Source of the DNA: Gynurincola endophyticus
GTDB taxonomy: Bacteria; Bacteroidota; Bacteroidia; Chitinophagales; Chitinophagaceae
Assembly: GCF_003991195.1 (NCBI RefSeq)
Contig: NZ_RCWL01000001.1
Span: 434,001-498,000, forward strand
Length of the DNA stretch: 64,000 nt
Direction of reading: 5' to 3'
Both the position numbers and the translations under genes were made by a program. Of this stretch, positions 44,107 to 54,879 are shown piece by piece (the stretch's first letter is position 1; each line of letters starts with the position of its first letter). The notes beneath the pieces were generated by a model, which did no database searches, had not been told where the DNA came from, and saw only the letters and a list, made by a program, of their open reading frames with translations.

Positions 44107-45788
44107 TAGTCGTATAACCTTCTAAACATATTCATTCGAAGGCCTAATGATATTAATGTAGAATTCATATTAATATCATTAGGCATTTTTTGATTTCTTA
44201 ATGAAAGCTGTGTTTCTAAGAAAATATTTTCCCTTACTTCATATCCTACGTAGGCATTTACATATAATGATTTTGCCAAAGGGCCTGAAGGAAGTTTATA
44301 ACCGTAATCGCCCATTGAACGGGTGTTATACAATTTAAAAATATTACTTCCTACATTATCAGCTGGTGTCAGGTCTATACCTTGCGCCCAATAGATAGCA
44401 ATTGCCTGCATGGTCCATTTTGGATGCGGTTGGTAGCGAGCAATTCCTATTAACTCAGCAAAGTTGGCTCCTGACGGATGTGCCAGCGGCTGATTGTAAT
44501 GGGTGAAATTTGCAGCGGAATCGTAATGGCTATAGTTGAAAGGCCTTACCAGATTCACTTCTCCCTGCAGATCTAAATTTTTTACTCCGAATGCATTAAT
44601 GTATTTAGCTCCGGCCTGTATTCCGAACTTGTTTCCCCACCAGCCGTTTCCTGATGTTAGTTCTTTAATTTTAAATTCATTGAACAGAAGTTGTCCGTAT
44701 AGCTGAACCTTTTTCGCAATATTTATTTTAGCATCTAACCCTACCATTGCATTGTCGCCGCTTCCTACCTGTTGTTCGGCCGCTCTTAAAAACATAACGG
44801 GGTTTAAATAACTGAATTCAAAGTGATTTTTTCTTCCGAATGAAATGGCTTCAAATACACCTATATTCAGCCATCTGGTGGCTTGTAAACTCAGACGGTG
44901 CATTGCCATATATTTTTTATCCAGAATTTTATTACCGGCATTGATATGAATCGTTTGTGGTACGAGTTCGGTAAATAGGTTCGTATAGTCAAACTTCCAG
45001 ATTCTGGTATTGATTTTAAAGAACAGGTAACTGTTGCCGAAATCACTTAAAAAAAGAGACCGGTAACCGTTACCAACAAAAAGTTTATCATATCCGAATT
45101 GAAGTTTTATATACTTAGTAGCACCGAAATGTATACTGCCTCTTGCGTCAAAATAATCAACTGCAGTGGTTTTGAAACGTTTATAGAAGCCTACTCCGGG
45201 AGTTGCGTTGTGGTCAGCGATCCAGCGGTGAAAATAATCCGGACCTCTTTCCTGATTTTCCATGATGGTAGCATCAAACCCTACCTTTTCTGCAATTAAC
45301 CCTCTTAATTGTACTCCTCTGGTATTTAAAAAAACATTCTTATCGTTGTCAAACTCTTTATTCTGCTGATATTGAAGAATCGGATTTACTGCCAGATAGA
45401 AATCTTTTTGATCTACTTCAAAGAAATTGGCTTTGTCTTTATAAAACGTTTTGAAAATAGGTTTTTTAGAGGCAAAATCCGGATCATCAGTGTCGTACCA
45501 TTCCTGATTGTTCAAATAGAAGCTGCGGATATAAGCCTGATCAACAGCAGATAATTCTAATTCTCCAAGTTTTGAAAGTGAATCTGCTTTCTGAATTACC
45601 TCCATTGCATCTTTCCGGTACACAGTTTTAGTGTAACCGATGTGGCCCGGCATCAGTATATCAATTCTGTTCAGCAGGGCTTCAAATTTATGCCCCTGAG
45701 GTAACAGGCTTGACTGTGCTTGGGAAATATTCGTACAAATGAAGCAGAATAATGTAGCTGCTAGTGCTTTTTTTACAATAAATTGCAT
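44103..45788 (-). CDS. Outer-membrane beta-barrel, RemB/capsule-assembly Wzi-like
   Basis: A 561-aa protein with a signal peptide (MQFIVKKALAATLFCFICTN, then ISQAQ). About 18 beta strands follow with the Wzi/RemB pattern: LNTRGVQLRGLIAEKVGFDA, then YIKLQFGYDKLFVGNGYRS, LFLSDFGNSYLFFK and AMHRLSLQATRWLNIGVFEA. Wzi is the outer-membrane lectin that anchors capsule. RemB is a gliding-motility surface protein of the same fold in flavobacteria. Proximity to porT and a polysaccharide region fits either. Its stop codon overlaps the porT stop. Confidence 0.75.
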   Translation of the reverse strand: MQFIVKKALAATLFCFICTNISQAQSSLLPQGHKFEALLNRIDILMPGHIGYTKTVYRKDAMEVIQKADSLSKLGELELSAVDQAYIRSFYLNNQEWYDTDDPDFASKKPIFKTFYKDKANFFEVDQKDFYLAVNPILQYQQNKEFDNDKNVFLNTRGVQLRGLIAEKVGFDATIMENQERGPDYFHRWIADHNATPGVGFYKRFKTTAVDYFDARGSIHFGATKYIKLQFGYDKLFVGNGYRSLFLSDFGNSYLFFKINTRIWKFDYTNLFTELVPQTIHINAGNKILDKKYMAMHRLSLQATRWLNIGVFEAISFGRKNHFEFSYLNPVMFLRAAEQQVGSGDNAMVGLDAKINIAKKVQLYGQLLFNEFKIKELTSGNGWWGNKFGIQAGAKYINAFGVKNLDLQGEVNLVRPFNYSHYDSAANFTHYNQPLAHPSGANFAELIGIARYQPHPKWTMQAIAIYWAQGIDLTPADNVGSNIFKLYNTRSMGDYGYKLPSGPLAKSLYVNAYVGYEVRENIFLETQLSLRNQKMPNDINMNSTLISLGLRMNMFRRLYDY

Positions 45789-45875
45789 TACGAACGTTTA
45801 TAAATAATTTAAGAATGCAGATGCCCTAAAGCGGCTTAGATATTTAGAGGTGCTGCAATATATGAATTTCATGTT

Positions 45876-47252
45876 ATGGCGCAATATTTAATCAAGAATA
45901 TTACCTTAGTCAATGAAGGTAAAAAATGGGTAAGTGATGTTTTAATTAACGAAGGAGTTATCGCAAAAATTGCACCTGCAATAGAGGTAAAAGGTGCGGT
46001 AACAGAGATAGACGGTACCGGTAAGTATTTGTTACCCGGGGTGATCGATGACCAGGTACATTTCAGAGAGCCGGGTTTAACCCATAAGGCCAGTATCTAT
46101 ACTGAAGCAAAAGCGGCAGTAGCAGGAGGGGTTACTTCTTTTATGGAAATGCCGAATACGGTTCCACCGGTTTTTACACAAGAGTTGTTAGAACAAAAGT
46201 ATGAGATCGCTAAAAACCACGCATTAGCCAATTACTCTTTTTTTATGGGTACTTCTAATGACAATCTGGAAGAAGTTTTAAAAACAAACGATAGAAAGAG
46301 AGATGTTTGCGGTATCAAGATCTTTATGGGATCATCTACCGGCGGTTTGCTGGTAGATAATTATCTTACTTTAAATAAGATTTTCGGCGAAGCGGAAGTA
46401 TTGATTGCAACGCATTGTGAAGACGAAAAAATCATTAAAGCCAACCTTGCCCGTATACAATCAGAAAAAGAATTGGAAGCAAGCGACCATCCTGTGATCA
46501 GAAGCGTGGAAGCTTGTTTTGAGTCTTCATTTACGGCTGTTCAGCTGGCCAAACAAAATGATACCCGTTTACATATTCTGCATATCAGCACCGCAAAAGA
46601 ATTGCAGTTGTTTAGTAATATGGTTCCTTTAAAAGACAAAAGAATCACCAATGAAGTTTGTGTTCATCACTTACATTTCACTGCTGACGATTATGCCGCT
46701 TTGGGAAACCGTATTAAATGTAATCCGGCTATTAAGTCGCCGGAGAATAAAGAAGCTTTGTGGGAAGCTTTATTAGATGACCGGTTAGATGTAATAGCTA
46801 CCGACCATGCTCCGCACCTGCTAAGTGAAAAAGGTTATGAACGCCGTAATGGTGAATTGGTAGAAGTGTCAAAAGACTACGCCCACGCCCATGCAGGTTT
46901 ACCATTGGTGCAGCATTCGCTGTTGATGATGTTAGAGTATGTAAAAAAAGGACGTATTTCTATTGAAAAAGTGGTAGAGAAAATGAGCCACGCAGTAGCT
47001 GTTTGTTTTCAGATTGAAAACAGGGGCTTTATCAGAGAGGGGTATTTTGCAGACATGGTAATTGTTGACCTTCAACACGAAACTGAAGTGAACGAAGCCG
47101 GATTATTGTATAAATGCGCATGGAGCCCGTTAGAAGGAACCCGTTTTTCTTCAACCATCGAAAAAACTTTTGTAAATGGCCATTTAGTATATGGAAATGG
47201 TGTATGGGATGAATCTCTTAAAGGAGCCCGTTTACAATTTAACAGACCATAA
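45876..47252 (+). CDS. pyrC: Dihydroorotase, Bacteroidota type with QxH metal motif
   Basis: A 458-aa amidohydrolase. Metal and substrate residues are VIDDQVHFREPG (Gln60, His62, Arg64), a Lys148 carboxylation candidate in GIKIFMGSSTGG, His180 in IATHCEDEKI, His236 in ILHISTAKEL and Asp310 in VIATDHAPH. It should close carbamoyl-aspartate to dihydroorotate in pyrimidine synthesis. The first ligand, His in the usual HxH, is Gln here. Allantoinase or hydantoinase are alternatives, but the overall pattern and frequent Bacteroidota occurrence favour dihydroorotase. Confidence 0.88.
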   Translation: MAQYLIKNITLVNEGKKWVSDVLINEGVIAKIAPAIEVKGAVTEIDGTGKYLLPGVIDDQVHFREPGLTHKASIYTEAKAAVAGGVTSFMEMPNTVPPVFTQELLEQKYEIAKNHALANYSFFMGTSNDNLEEVLKTNDRKRDVCGIKIFMGSSTGGLLVDNYLTLNKIFGEAEVLIATHCEDEKIIKANLARIQSEKELEASDHPVIRSVEACFESSFTAVQLAKQNDTRLHILHISTAKELQLFSNMVPLKDKRITNEVCVHHLHFTADDYAALGNRIKCNPAIKSPENKEALWEALLDDRLDVIATDHAPHLLSEKGYERRNGELVEVSKDYAHAHAGLPLVQHSLLMMLEYVKKGRISIEKVVEKMSHAVAVCFQIENRGFIREGYFADMVIVDLQHETEVNEAGLLYKCAWSPLEGTRFSSTIEKTFVNGHLVYGNGVWDESLKGARLQFNRP

Positions 47253-47265
47253 TTAAAGTTTATAT

Positions 47266-48579
47266 ATGCTGATAGATGTTACTACTTATAAAGATTTATC
47301 CATTTTTCAAGGTGAAGATGAATACTCTGTATTTAGTAAACTGAATTTTACCAATACGGTGGAGGGGCGCGAACAATTATTGAAATTCTTTAAAACGCCC
47401 CTGAAGGATATCAAAGAAATAACACAGGTACAAAACATTGTACGGAAAATGAGCCGGTTAATGGCCGACTGGCCTACGCAAATCTCGAATGGTACCCTGA
47501 TGGTACTGGTAAAATTTTACGAATCAAATCTTGACTCTATTCCACGAGGATCAGTTGTCAGCTCTTACAATTATAGACTTTTCAATAGTGCCGATTATGC
47601 TATTCTGCGATTTTCTGTAGAGCATTTCATCAGATTTGTGAAAGGAATGTATCAGTTGATTGCAATGGCTAAACAATCAGACCTTCCGCATCCGGCTGCA
47701 CATTATATAGCATTGGCTGAAAGTATTCTCAGAAAGCCTGCTTTTGTGGAAGTATTTAAAGTAAATGAAGACCAGAAGTTATCAATAACTGACAATACCT
47801 ATTTCGGCAAGTTTTTTAAGGAAGAAGCACGTGCCGATATCTTTCAGCTGATTGCCATCTTCGGCAAATTTGATGCATGGTATTCCATGGCCAAAGCACA
47901 GGAACATTATCAACTGGTGTTACCAGAGTTTATCGAAAGCGATAAGCCTGAATTAGAAGTAGAAGGTCTTTTTCATATTCTGTTAGATAATCCCGTTAGT
48001 TACAATGTTAACCTGAATCAGAAAAGTAATTTTATATTTTTAACCGGTGCGAATATGGCCGGCAAAAGCACTTTTATCCGCGCGGTCGGAATTTCTGTTT
48101 ATCTGGCCCATCTCGGTATGGGAATTCCGGCAGCAAGTGCAAAAATGTCTGTATTCAACGGATTGCTGAGCAACATCAATGTGCTGGATAATATTTTTAA
48201 AGGCGAAAGCTATTTCTTTAATGAAGTACAACGCATTAAGAATACCATTACGAAAGTAATGTCAGGAAATAAATGGCTGGTATTAATTGACGAACTATTT
48301 AAAGGAACGAATGTAGAAGATGCGGTTCGTTGCTCCACTACCGTTATAAAAGGACTGGTAAAAATAGATCAGTCATTATTCATTTTATCTACCCACCTTT
48401 ATGAAATTGCGAATGAGCTAAAGGAATATGATAATATATCATTCAGATATTTTGAAACAAATATAAATGGAGAACAACTTGAATTCAGTTATAAATTGAA
48501 AGAAGGGGTCTCTAAAGACAGGTTGGGCTATCTTATTCTTAACAGGGAAGGAGTAGTGGATTTGTTGAACAATATTTAA
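47266..48579 (+). CDS. Short MutS-family ATPase without mismatch-recognition domain
   Basis: A 437-aa protein. The C-terminal half is a MutS ATPase: Walker A GANMAGKST (261-269), IPAASAKMSVFNGLLSNIN, Walker B WLVLIDELFKGTN (337-349), signature AVRCSTTVIKGL and STHLYEIANEL. The N-terminal 250 residues form a helical core/lever region (VEGREQLLKFFKTP). Domain I (with the Phe-x-Glu mismatch wedge) and the MutS2 Smr nuclease are absent. Such short MutS-like proteins are common in Bacteroidota with unproven function. It starts 13 bases after the dihydroorotase, an apparent operon. Confidence 0.88.
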   Translation: MLIDVTTYKDLSIFQGEDEYSVFSKLNFTNTVEGREQLLKFFKTPLKDIKEITQVQNIVRKMSRLMADWPTQISNGTLMVLVKFYESNLDSIPRGSVVSSYNYRLFNSADYAILRFSVEHFIRFVKGMYQLIAMAKQSDLPHPAAHYIALAESILRKPAFVEVFKVNEDQKLSITDNTYFGKFFKEEARADIFQLIAIFGKFDAWYSMAKAQEHYQLVLPEFIESDKPELEVEGLFHILLDNPVSYNVNLNQKSNFIFLTGANMAGKSTFIRAVGISVYLAHLGMGIPAASAKMSVFNGLLSNINVLDNIFKGESYFFNEVQRIKNTITKVMSGNKWLVLIDELFKGTNVEDAVRCSTTVIKGLVKIDQSLFILSTHLYEIANELKEYDNISFRYFETNINGEQLEFSYKLKEGVSKDRLGYLILNREGVVDLLNNI

Positions 48580-48602
48580 GCCGGTATTACCCGGTTTTTT
48601 TT
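48578..48602 (+). terminator. Terminator of the MutS-like gene
   Basis: AAGCCGG pairs with CCGGTTT (one G-T) around TATTAC, running into a T-run of eight. It overlaps the stop codon. Confidence 0.75.
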
Positions 48603-48771
48603 ACCCGGTAATTTTGATTTTTCAATATAAAACCGTATCTTATTAGAATAGGCATCTTGTATTTCATACACATTCTTACTATAGTATATTTATTTTCTTC
48701 CCTTGAAATCATAAAGTTTATATTTTAAAATCCACACATAAAGTATTCCCGTATATATACTAAAAGTTACT

Positions 48772-50292
48772 ATGCTGGTAAAAACGTTCGGAAGTGCTAT
48801 CTATGGGGTAAATGCAGTGCAAATAGTGATCGAAGTAAATGAGTTGCCCGGCGTAAAGTATTATATAGTCGGTTTACCTGATAACGCAGTTAAAGAATCA
48901 TTGCAACGCGTAGAAAGTGCCATCAAAGAAATGGGTTTTAAAATGCCACGGCGAAAACTGGTCATTAATCTATCTCCCGCCGATATTAAAAAGACGGGTG
49001 CAGCATTTGATTTGCCCATTGCTATCGGTATACTGGGGGCATCTGGTCAGATTAAAAACTGCAGTGTATTAAGTGAATATGTAATGATGGGTGAATTAAA
49101 TCTGGATGGCAGCATTCAACCTATCAAAGGTAGTTTGGCGATGTCGATCATGGCAGCCGATCTGGGTTTTAAAGGCATTCTTCTGCCTAAGGCAAATGTA
49201 GGAGAAGCTTCTGTAATAGCATCTATAGATGTTTTGGGAGCAGCAAGTTTAAAGGAAGTGGTAGCCTTTATCGAAAAAGGAGAACCGGTGTTCAAAGCAG
49301 ATCCGGCCAGCTTACAAAGAAGTTTTTCTAATGAATGGAAGGATGATTTTCGTGATGTAAAAGGGCAGACGCTGGTTAAAAGGGCGCTGGAAGTTGCCGC
49401 AGCAGGTGCACATAATATACTGATGATTGGACCTCCGGGGGCGGGTAAAACAATGATGGCTAAAAGATTGCCCACCATTTTACCTTCCTTGAACCTGAAA
49501 GAAGCTATTGAAATTACAAAGATTCATTCCATCGCGGGTATTCTACCATTAAATCAGCAAATGATCTGAATACCTCCTTTTCGTGCACCGCACCATTCTG
49601 TTTCTGATGTTGCCTTAGTAGGCGGAGGCAGCATTCCTCAGCCTGGAGAAATTTCTTTAGCTCACCGCGGTGTATTGTTTTTGGATGAATTACCGGAATT
49701 TAAAAGAACTGCATTAGAAGTACTGCGACAACCTTTGGAAGATGGATCGGTGGTGATCTCCAGAGCTAAAATGAGTGTGGAATATCCGGCAGAATTTATA
49801 TTAGTAGCAAGTATGAATCCTTGTCCTTGCGGCTATTTCACTCACCCTGAAAAAAAATGTACCTGTTCATCGGTAACTATACAGAAATATTTAAGCAAAT
49901 TATCCGGGCCGTTGCTCGACCGGATTGATATTCATATTGAAGTTGAGCCTGTTAAATTGGAAATGTTACAGGATGCTAAAGAAGAAGAAGCTTCGGTTAT
50001 TATTCAGGAAAGAATATATCAAGCTAGAGATTTACAAATGCAAAGATTTGATAATCAATTGTTTTTAACAAATTCACAGATGAGAAAAAAACAATTGCAA
50101 GTATACTGTAAAGTAGATTCAGCAGGTGAAAGTTTACTAAAAACAGCAATGGAAAAACTACATCTCTCTGGTAGAGCTTACGATAAAATTCTGAAAATAA
50201 GCAGAACAATTGCCGATCTGGCAAAGTCTGACCAGATAAAAGCAGAACATATTGCAGAAGCAATCCATTATAGGAGTCTGGACAAAATTTAG
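48772..50292 (+). pseudogene. comM: comM/yifB Mg-chelatase-like AAA+ ATPase, interrupted by one in-frame UGA
   Basis: The frame encodes a full-length YifB/ComM (506 codons, normal ~505-512) except for TGA at 49567-49569 (codon 266). Before it are the Lon-like fold ([19 protein letters not shown]) and Walker A GPPGAGKT (220-227). After it, in the same frame, come PFRAPHHSVSDVALVGGG, Walker B LFLDELPEF (303-311), the zinc-like CPCGYFTHPEKKCTC and the C-terminal helical domain. ComM is a hexameric helicase promoting branch migration in natural transformation. The stop separates Walker A from Walker B, so the truncated product cannot be an ATPase. A sequencing error or a very recent mutation is likely, because nothing else has decayed. 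Confidence 0.85.
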
Positions 50293-50349
50293 ATTTGTAA
50301 ATACCTGATTATTAGTGTCTTAGTTATTTGGAGCTGAATAGATAAACAA

Positions 50350-50371
50350 AAACCGGCTTTAAAGCCGGTTT
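50350..50371. terminator. Palindromic terminator between comM and the sugar transferase
   Basis: AAACCGGCTTT and AAAGCCGGTTT form a perfect 22-base palindrome (working loop of 4 bases). It sits between converging genes and can act on both strands. Confidence 0.85.
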
Positions 50372-50394
50372 GAAAGTATTTATTATATATTAAG

Positions 50395-51129
50395 TTATAT
50401 CTTATTATAAGAAGGGGAAAGTTTTGACTTTCTCAAACCACCTTTTGCTTTGTCAGCAATAATCATGATGGTTTGAATGGCTGTTAACCGGATAATTCTT
50501 AAATCGAGTCCGAAGTTGGCATTTCTGATATAAAAAGCGTCGAACTGGTATCTGTGAAAAATATCTTCGTAGCAATTTACCATTCCTCTGTATCCCTTTA
50601 CCTGTGCGAGGCCTGTGATACCGGGTTTTACTAAATAGCGTGTTTTATATTGTGGGATAACTACCGAAAATTTATCTGCATCTGCGTGCATGTGTGGGCG
50701 TGGGCCTACTATACTCATATCGCCCATCAATACATTAATAAACTGTGGAAACTCATCTAAGTTAGTGTTTCTTAGTAGTTTACCTATTTTTGTAATGCGT
50801 TGATCTTCCTGGCTGGCTTGTTTAAAATCAGCTTCGGCATTGATCACCATAGTTCTGAACTTGAGGCAGTAGAAAGGTTTGCCGGCAAAACCTACTCTCT
50901 TTTGAATAAAGAAAACAGGGCCTTTTGAACTAAGCTTGATAATGAGCCCTAAAAGAGGAATCATCCAGGAAAGTAAAGTAATACAAACCAATGAGGAAAT
51001 GAATATGTCAACGAATCTTTTAGTTGCAAAATATCCTTTTCTTTCAGTAATGTATGATTTATAACTTGACGCCTGTTCACCAATTACTTTAACATATTGC
51101 TTATCTGTAGAAGTTCTTAGTTTGTTCAT
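50395..51129 (-). CDS. Bacterial sugar transferase (undecaprenyl-phosphate glycan priming enzyme)
   Basis: A 244-aa protein of the WcaJ/PglC type. It has a basic N-terminus, one membrane hairpin (about 42-66), VFFIQKRVGFAGKPFYCLKF-RTM (72-94), the catalytic Asp125-Glu126 in NTNLDEFPQF, DMSIVGPRP (137-145) and KPGITGLAQVKGYRG. It loads the first sugar phosphate onto undecaprenyl phosphate to start a surface polysaccharide. It lacks the long N-terminal domain of full WbaP-type enzymes. It diverges from the polymerase-like gene and opens the glycan cluster. Confidence 0.93.
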   Translation of the reverse strand: MNKLRTSTDKQYVKVIGEQASSYKSYITERKGYFATKRFVDIFISSLVCITLLSWMIPLLGLIIKLSSKGPVFFIQKRVGFAGKPFYCLKFRTMVINAEADFKQASQEDQRITKIGKLLRNTNLDEFPQFINVLMGDMSIVGPRPHMHADADKFSVVIPQYKTRYLVKPGITGLAQVKGYRGMVNCYEDIFHRYQFDAFYIRNANFGLDLRIIRLTAIQTIMIIADKAKGGLRKSKLSPSYNKI

Positions 51130-51496
51130 AGTATTGATTCCCTCAATATATTTTTCTGTTTATATGATTAATATCCTGAAGGGGATATATCTCTTATGAT
51201 CCTATAAGGTTATTAAACGTTGCTTTTCCTTAAAACTTATTTTTTCGTTGAAAAAAAATACAAACTATATGCCTCGTTATCTAAAATCACCTTCAGATAA
51301 TGAAGAAAGTTGAATTTAACTATATTTTAAGGAATAAATATTCAGCGTAATACACAATAAATGGCCTCAAAAAAGAATATGGCAATTCGTTTGATATAAC
51401 GAAGTTACTATATTCGCGTTGATGTGGAAAACTAATTTTTTTCCAAAGCAACATTGTTAACCTGCCATTTGTCACGTATTTTTAACTAGAGTAATT
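51130..51496. other. Divergent promoter region of the polysaccharide cluster
   Basis: 367 A/T-rich bases between the sugar transferase and the polymerase-like gene. I see TATATTCG near 51411, a possible -7 variant, and a 7-bp hairpin TGGAAAA/TTTTCCA (51425-51445). There is no ORF of note, and no clear operator was identified. Confidence 0.5.
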
Positions 51497-52738
51497 ATGT
51501 TTGGAACAGAAGAATTAAAGAAAAGAGAATGGTTTTTGATTGTAATTTATTTCTTCTTTAATACTGTGTTCCTTCCTCATGGGTTGTTGTACACTACTTT
51601 ACTGACTCCTCTTTTCATGTACAGTTTATACCAAAGAAATATATATAAGTATATCTATTGGTACCCTTTAGCACTACTACCTTTCTTTATTCAACATCTC
51701 ACGAATGGCATCGAACTATACTACTATGTAAAGTCTACCGTATTAATGTTTACGGTTGTTGTATTCTGTGTGTTTGTGTACCATTGGGCAAAAGACTTTC
51801 AGGCCTGGGATAAAGTAATGCGAAGGCTGGTGTACTGGAATGCAGTGTTTCTTGTGTTTGCTATAATCGCTTATCAAACACCACAGTATGCACACAAGTG
51901 GTGGTGGATCAGAGGCATCAGTTCGGGTATAGAAGGTGTTTCACGATTGAAACTACTCACCTACGAAGCGTCATATTATTCATTGTTGTTAGTACCGGTT
52001 TTCTCTTATTTCATTGTCTCAAGTGTAATGAGTGATTGGTGGAAAAAAAATATCATCCCGGTATTGATATTGATGGTATTGCTGGTTCTGTCATTTTCGT
52101 TGGGTGTAATCGGAGGACTGATTATAGCACTGTCAATTGTATTAACCGTGCTTTTATATAATAAAATCGGCCTGAAGAAGTTTACTTTGTTAGGTGTCGG
52201 TGTCATTGCCTTATTAATCGGGGCAATCTGGTTGGTAACCGAGCTATATCCGCATAGCATGTTGGTTACCCGTTTGAACAATGTGCTGAGTGGTAAAGAC
52301 ACATCTTTTAACGGACGAACATCAGACTCTTTCTTTTTGGCAGATGTATTGTTGGGAATGAAGAATAAGTTTTGGGGGATCGGATTCGGGCAGATAAAAG
52401 TGTTAGGACTTGAATTATGGCGTTCGTTCTATATGCACCCATATACGTTTGAAGAAGTGGCTATTCCTAATGCGGCTGCCGAAACTTTCGCCATTTTTGG
52501 ATATTTAGGGTTAATTTTGAGAATTTTAGTTCAACTTACTTTATTCTTTACTACGAAAGTGTACAAGAATGCTTTTAGGTTAAGCTTATTTCTATTCATC
52601 TTTATATACCAGTTTACCGGCAGCTATATATTCAGCATCGCTGAATATATGATCTGGATACTTGCCTTTGTTCCGAATTTTAAAGATTTTGACTTTATTA
52701 ATATTAAAAAGAAAAATGAGAATACTCTTCCTGTCTAG
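51497..52738 (+). CDS. Multi-pass membrane protein, putative polysaccharide polymerase (Wzy-like)
   Basis: A 413-aa protein with about 10-12 membrane helices and a large polar loop (about 255-320: TRLNNVLSGKDTSFNGRTSD, then IGFGQIKVLG). That layout, with Arg and Gly-rich loop residues, is typical of O-antigen polymerases and exopolysaccharide Wzy proteins, which are too diverged for firm assignment. Its last 22 bases overlap the following glycosyltransferase, so the two are coupled. The product would polymerise repeat units at the periplasmic face. Confidence 0.75.
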   Translation: MFGTEELKKREWFLIVIYFFFNTVFLPHGLLYTTLLTPLFMYSLYQRNIYKYIYWYPLALLPFFIQHLTNGIELYYYVKSTVLMFTVVVFCVFVYHWAKDFQAWDKVMRRLVYWNAVFLVFAIIAYQTPQYAHKWWWIRGISSGIEGVSRLKLLTYEASYYSLLLVPVFSYFIVSSVMSDWWKKNIIPVLILMVLLVLSFSLGVIGGLIIALSIVLTVLLYNKIGLKKFTLLGVGVIALLIGAIWLVTELYPHSMLVTRLNNVLSGKDTSFNGRTSDSFFLADVLLGMKNKFWGIGFGQIKVLGLELWRSFYMHPYTFEEVAIPNAAAETFAIFGYLGLILRILVQLTLFFTTKVYKNAFRLSLFLFIFIYQFTGSYIFSIAEYMIWILAFVPNFKDFDFINIKKKNENTLPV

Positions 52739-53789
52739 AGCAAGTTTATTTACGAATAAAGGCGGCGATACTACTCAGATCGAACAAACAGCGAAAGCAT
52801 TGATTCGTTTGGGGATTGATGTGACGATTAAAACTACCAATGAAAAGATTGATTACTCAGCATATGATTTAATCCATTTCTTTAATATCATCAGGCCGGC
52901 TGATATCATGTACCATATTGAAAAATCAAAGTTACCTTATGTGGTTTCTACGATTTATCTTGATTATTCAAGCATCAGAGAACAAGGTATTAAAGGAATG
53001 ATGGGAAGAATACTGGGTAAAAACAGCATGGAGTATGTAAAAACCGTTGCACGCGATATAGTAAACGGAGAACGTATTCAATGGAAGCCTTATTGGTATA
53101 AAGGACATAAAGCAGCTATTAAGGAAATTCTTAAGAATGCTAAATGTTTATTACCCAACTCCGATTCGGAATATCAACGGTTTAAAAAAGATTTTCCTCA
53201 GGCAGGTAATTATGTAGTGGTGCCGAACGGAATCAGAAAAGAAGTTTTCAACCTTGACCAATACCGGCATGTACAAAGAATCGGCAATAAGGTGATATGT
53301 GTAGGGCGGATTGAACCCCGCAAAAATCAGCTGAACTTAATTAAAGCATTGAATAATACCGAATTTGAATTGTATCTGATTGGTATTATTTCAACCAATC
53401 ATAAAGACTATTACGAAGCTTGTCAAACAGCTGCTGCAAAAAATGTTCACTTCGTGGCACGCCTGAGTATCGGTGACTTATTAACTGAGATGGCTTCTGC
53501 ACAAGTACACGTATTACCCAGTTGGTTTGAAACAACCGGATTGAGCTCGTTAGAAGCTTCTGCCATGGGATGTAATGTAGTGGTAAGTGCTATGGGTGAT
53601 ACAAAACCATATTTCAGAGACCTGGCAAGCTATTGTGAACCGGGAGACGTGAACAGTATTTACAATGCTGTAAAAGAAGCTGCCGTAGCTGACCAATCGG
53701 CATTAAGAGCATTAATTGAAAAAGAATATACCTGGGATGCTGCTGCTAAAGTAACCTTGGAAGTATATAATAAAATCCTTCTGAAGTAA
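52716..53789 (+). CDS. Glycosyltransferase family 4
   Basis: A 357-aa protein from the ATG at 52716 (MRILFLSRASLFTNKGGDTT); an upstream in-frame start would extend further into the previous gene. GT-B fold features are the N-terminal GGDTTQIEQTAKALIRLG, the linker with VVVPNGIRKEVF, donor-site VICVGRIEPRKNQLNLIKAL and the ExxxE-like VLPSWFETTGLSSLEASAMG. It should transfer a nucleotide-activated sugar to the lipid-linked glycan at the cytoplasmic face. It is followed immediately by another glycosyltransferase (1 base). Confidence 0.93.
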   Translation: MRILFLSRASLFTNKGGDTTQIEQTAKALIRLGIDVTIKTTNEKIDYSAYDLIHFFNIIRPADIMYHIEKSKLPYVVSTIYLDYSSIREQGIKGMMGRILGKNSMEYVKTVARDIVNGERIQWKPYWYKGHKAAIKEILKNAKCLLPNSDSEYQRFKKDFPQAGNYVVVPNGIRKEVFNLDQYRHVQRIGNKVICVGRIEPRKNQLNLIKALNNTEFELYLIGIISTNHKDYYEACQTAAAKNVHFVARLSIGDLLTEMASAQVHVLPSWFETTGLSSLEASAMGCNVVVSAMGDTKPYFRDLASYCEPGDVNSIYNAVKEAAVADQSALRALIEKEYTWDAAAKVTLEVYNKILLK

Positions 53790-53790
53790 T

Positions 53791-54879
<1,089 letters not shown>

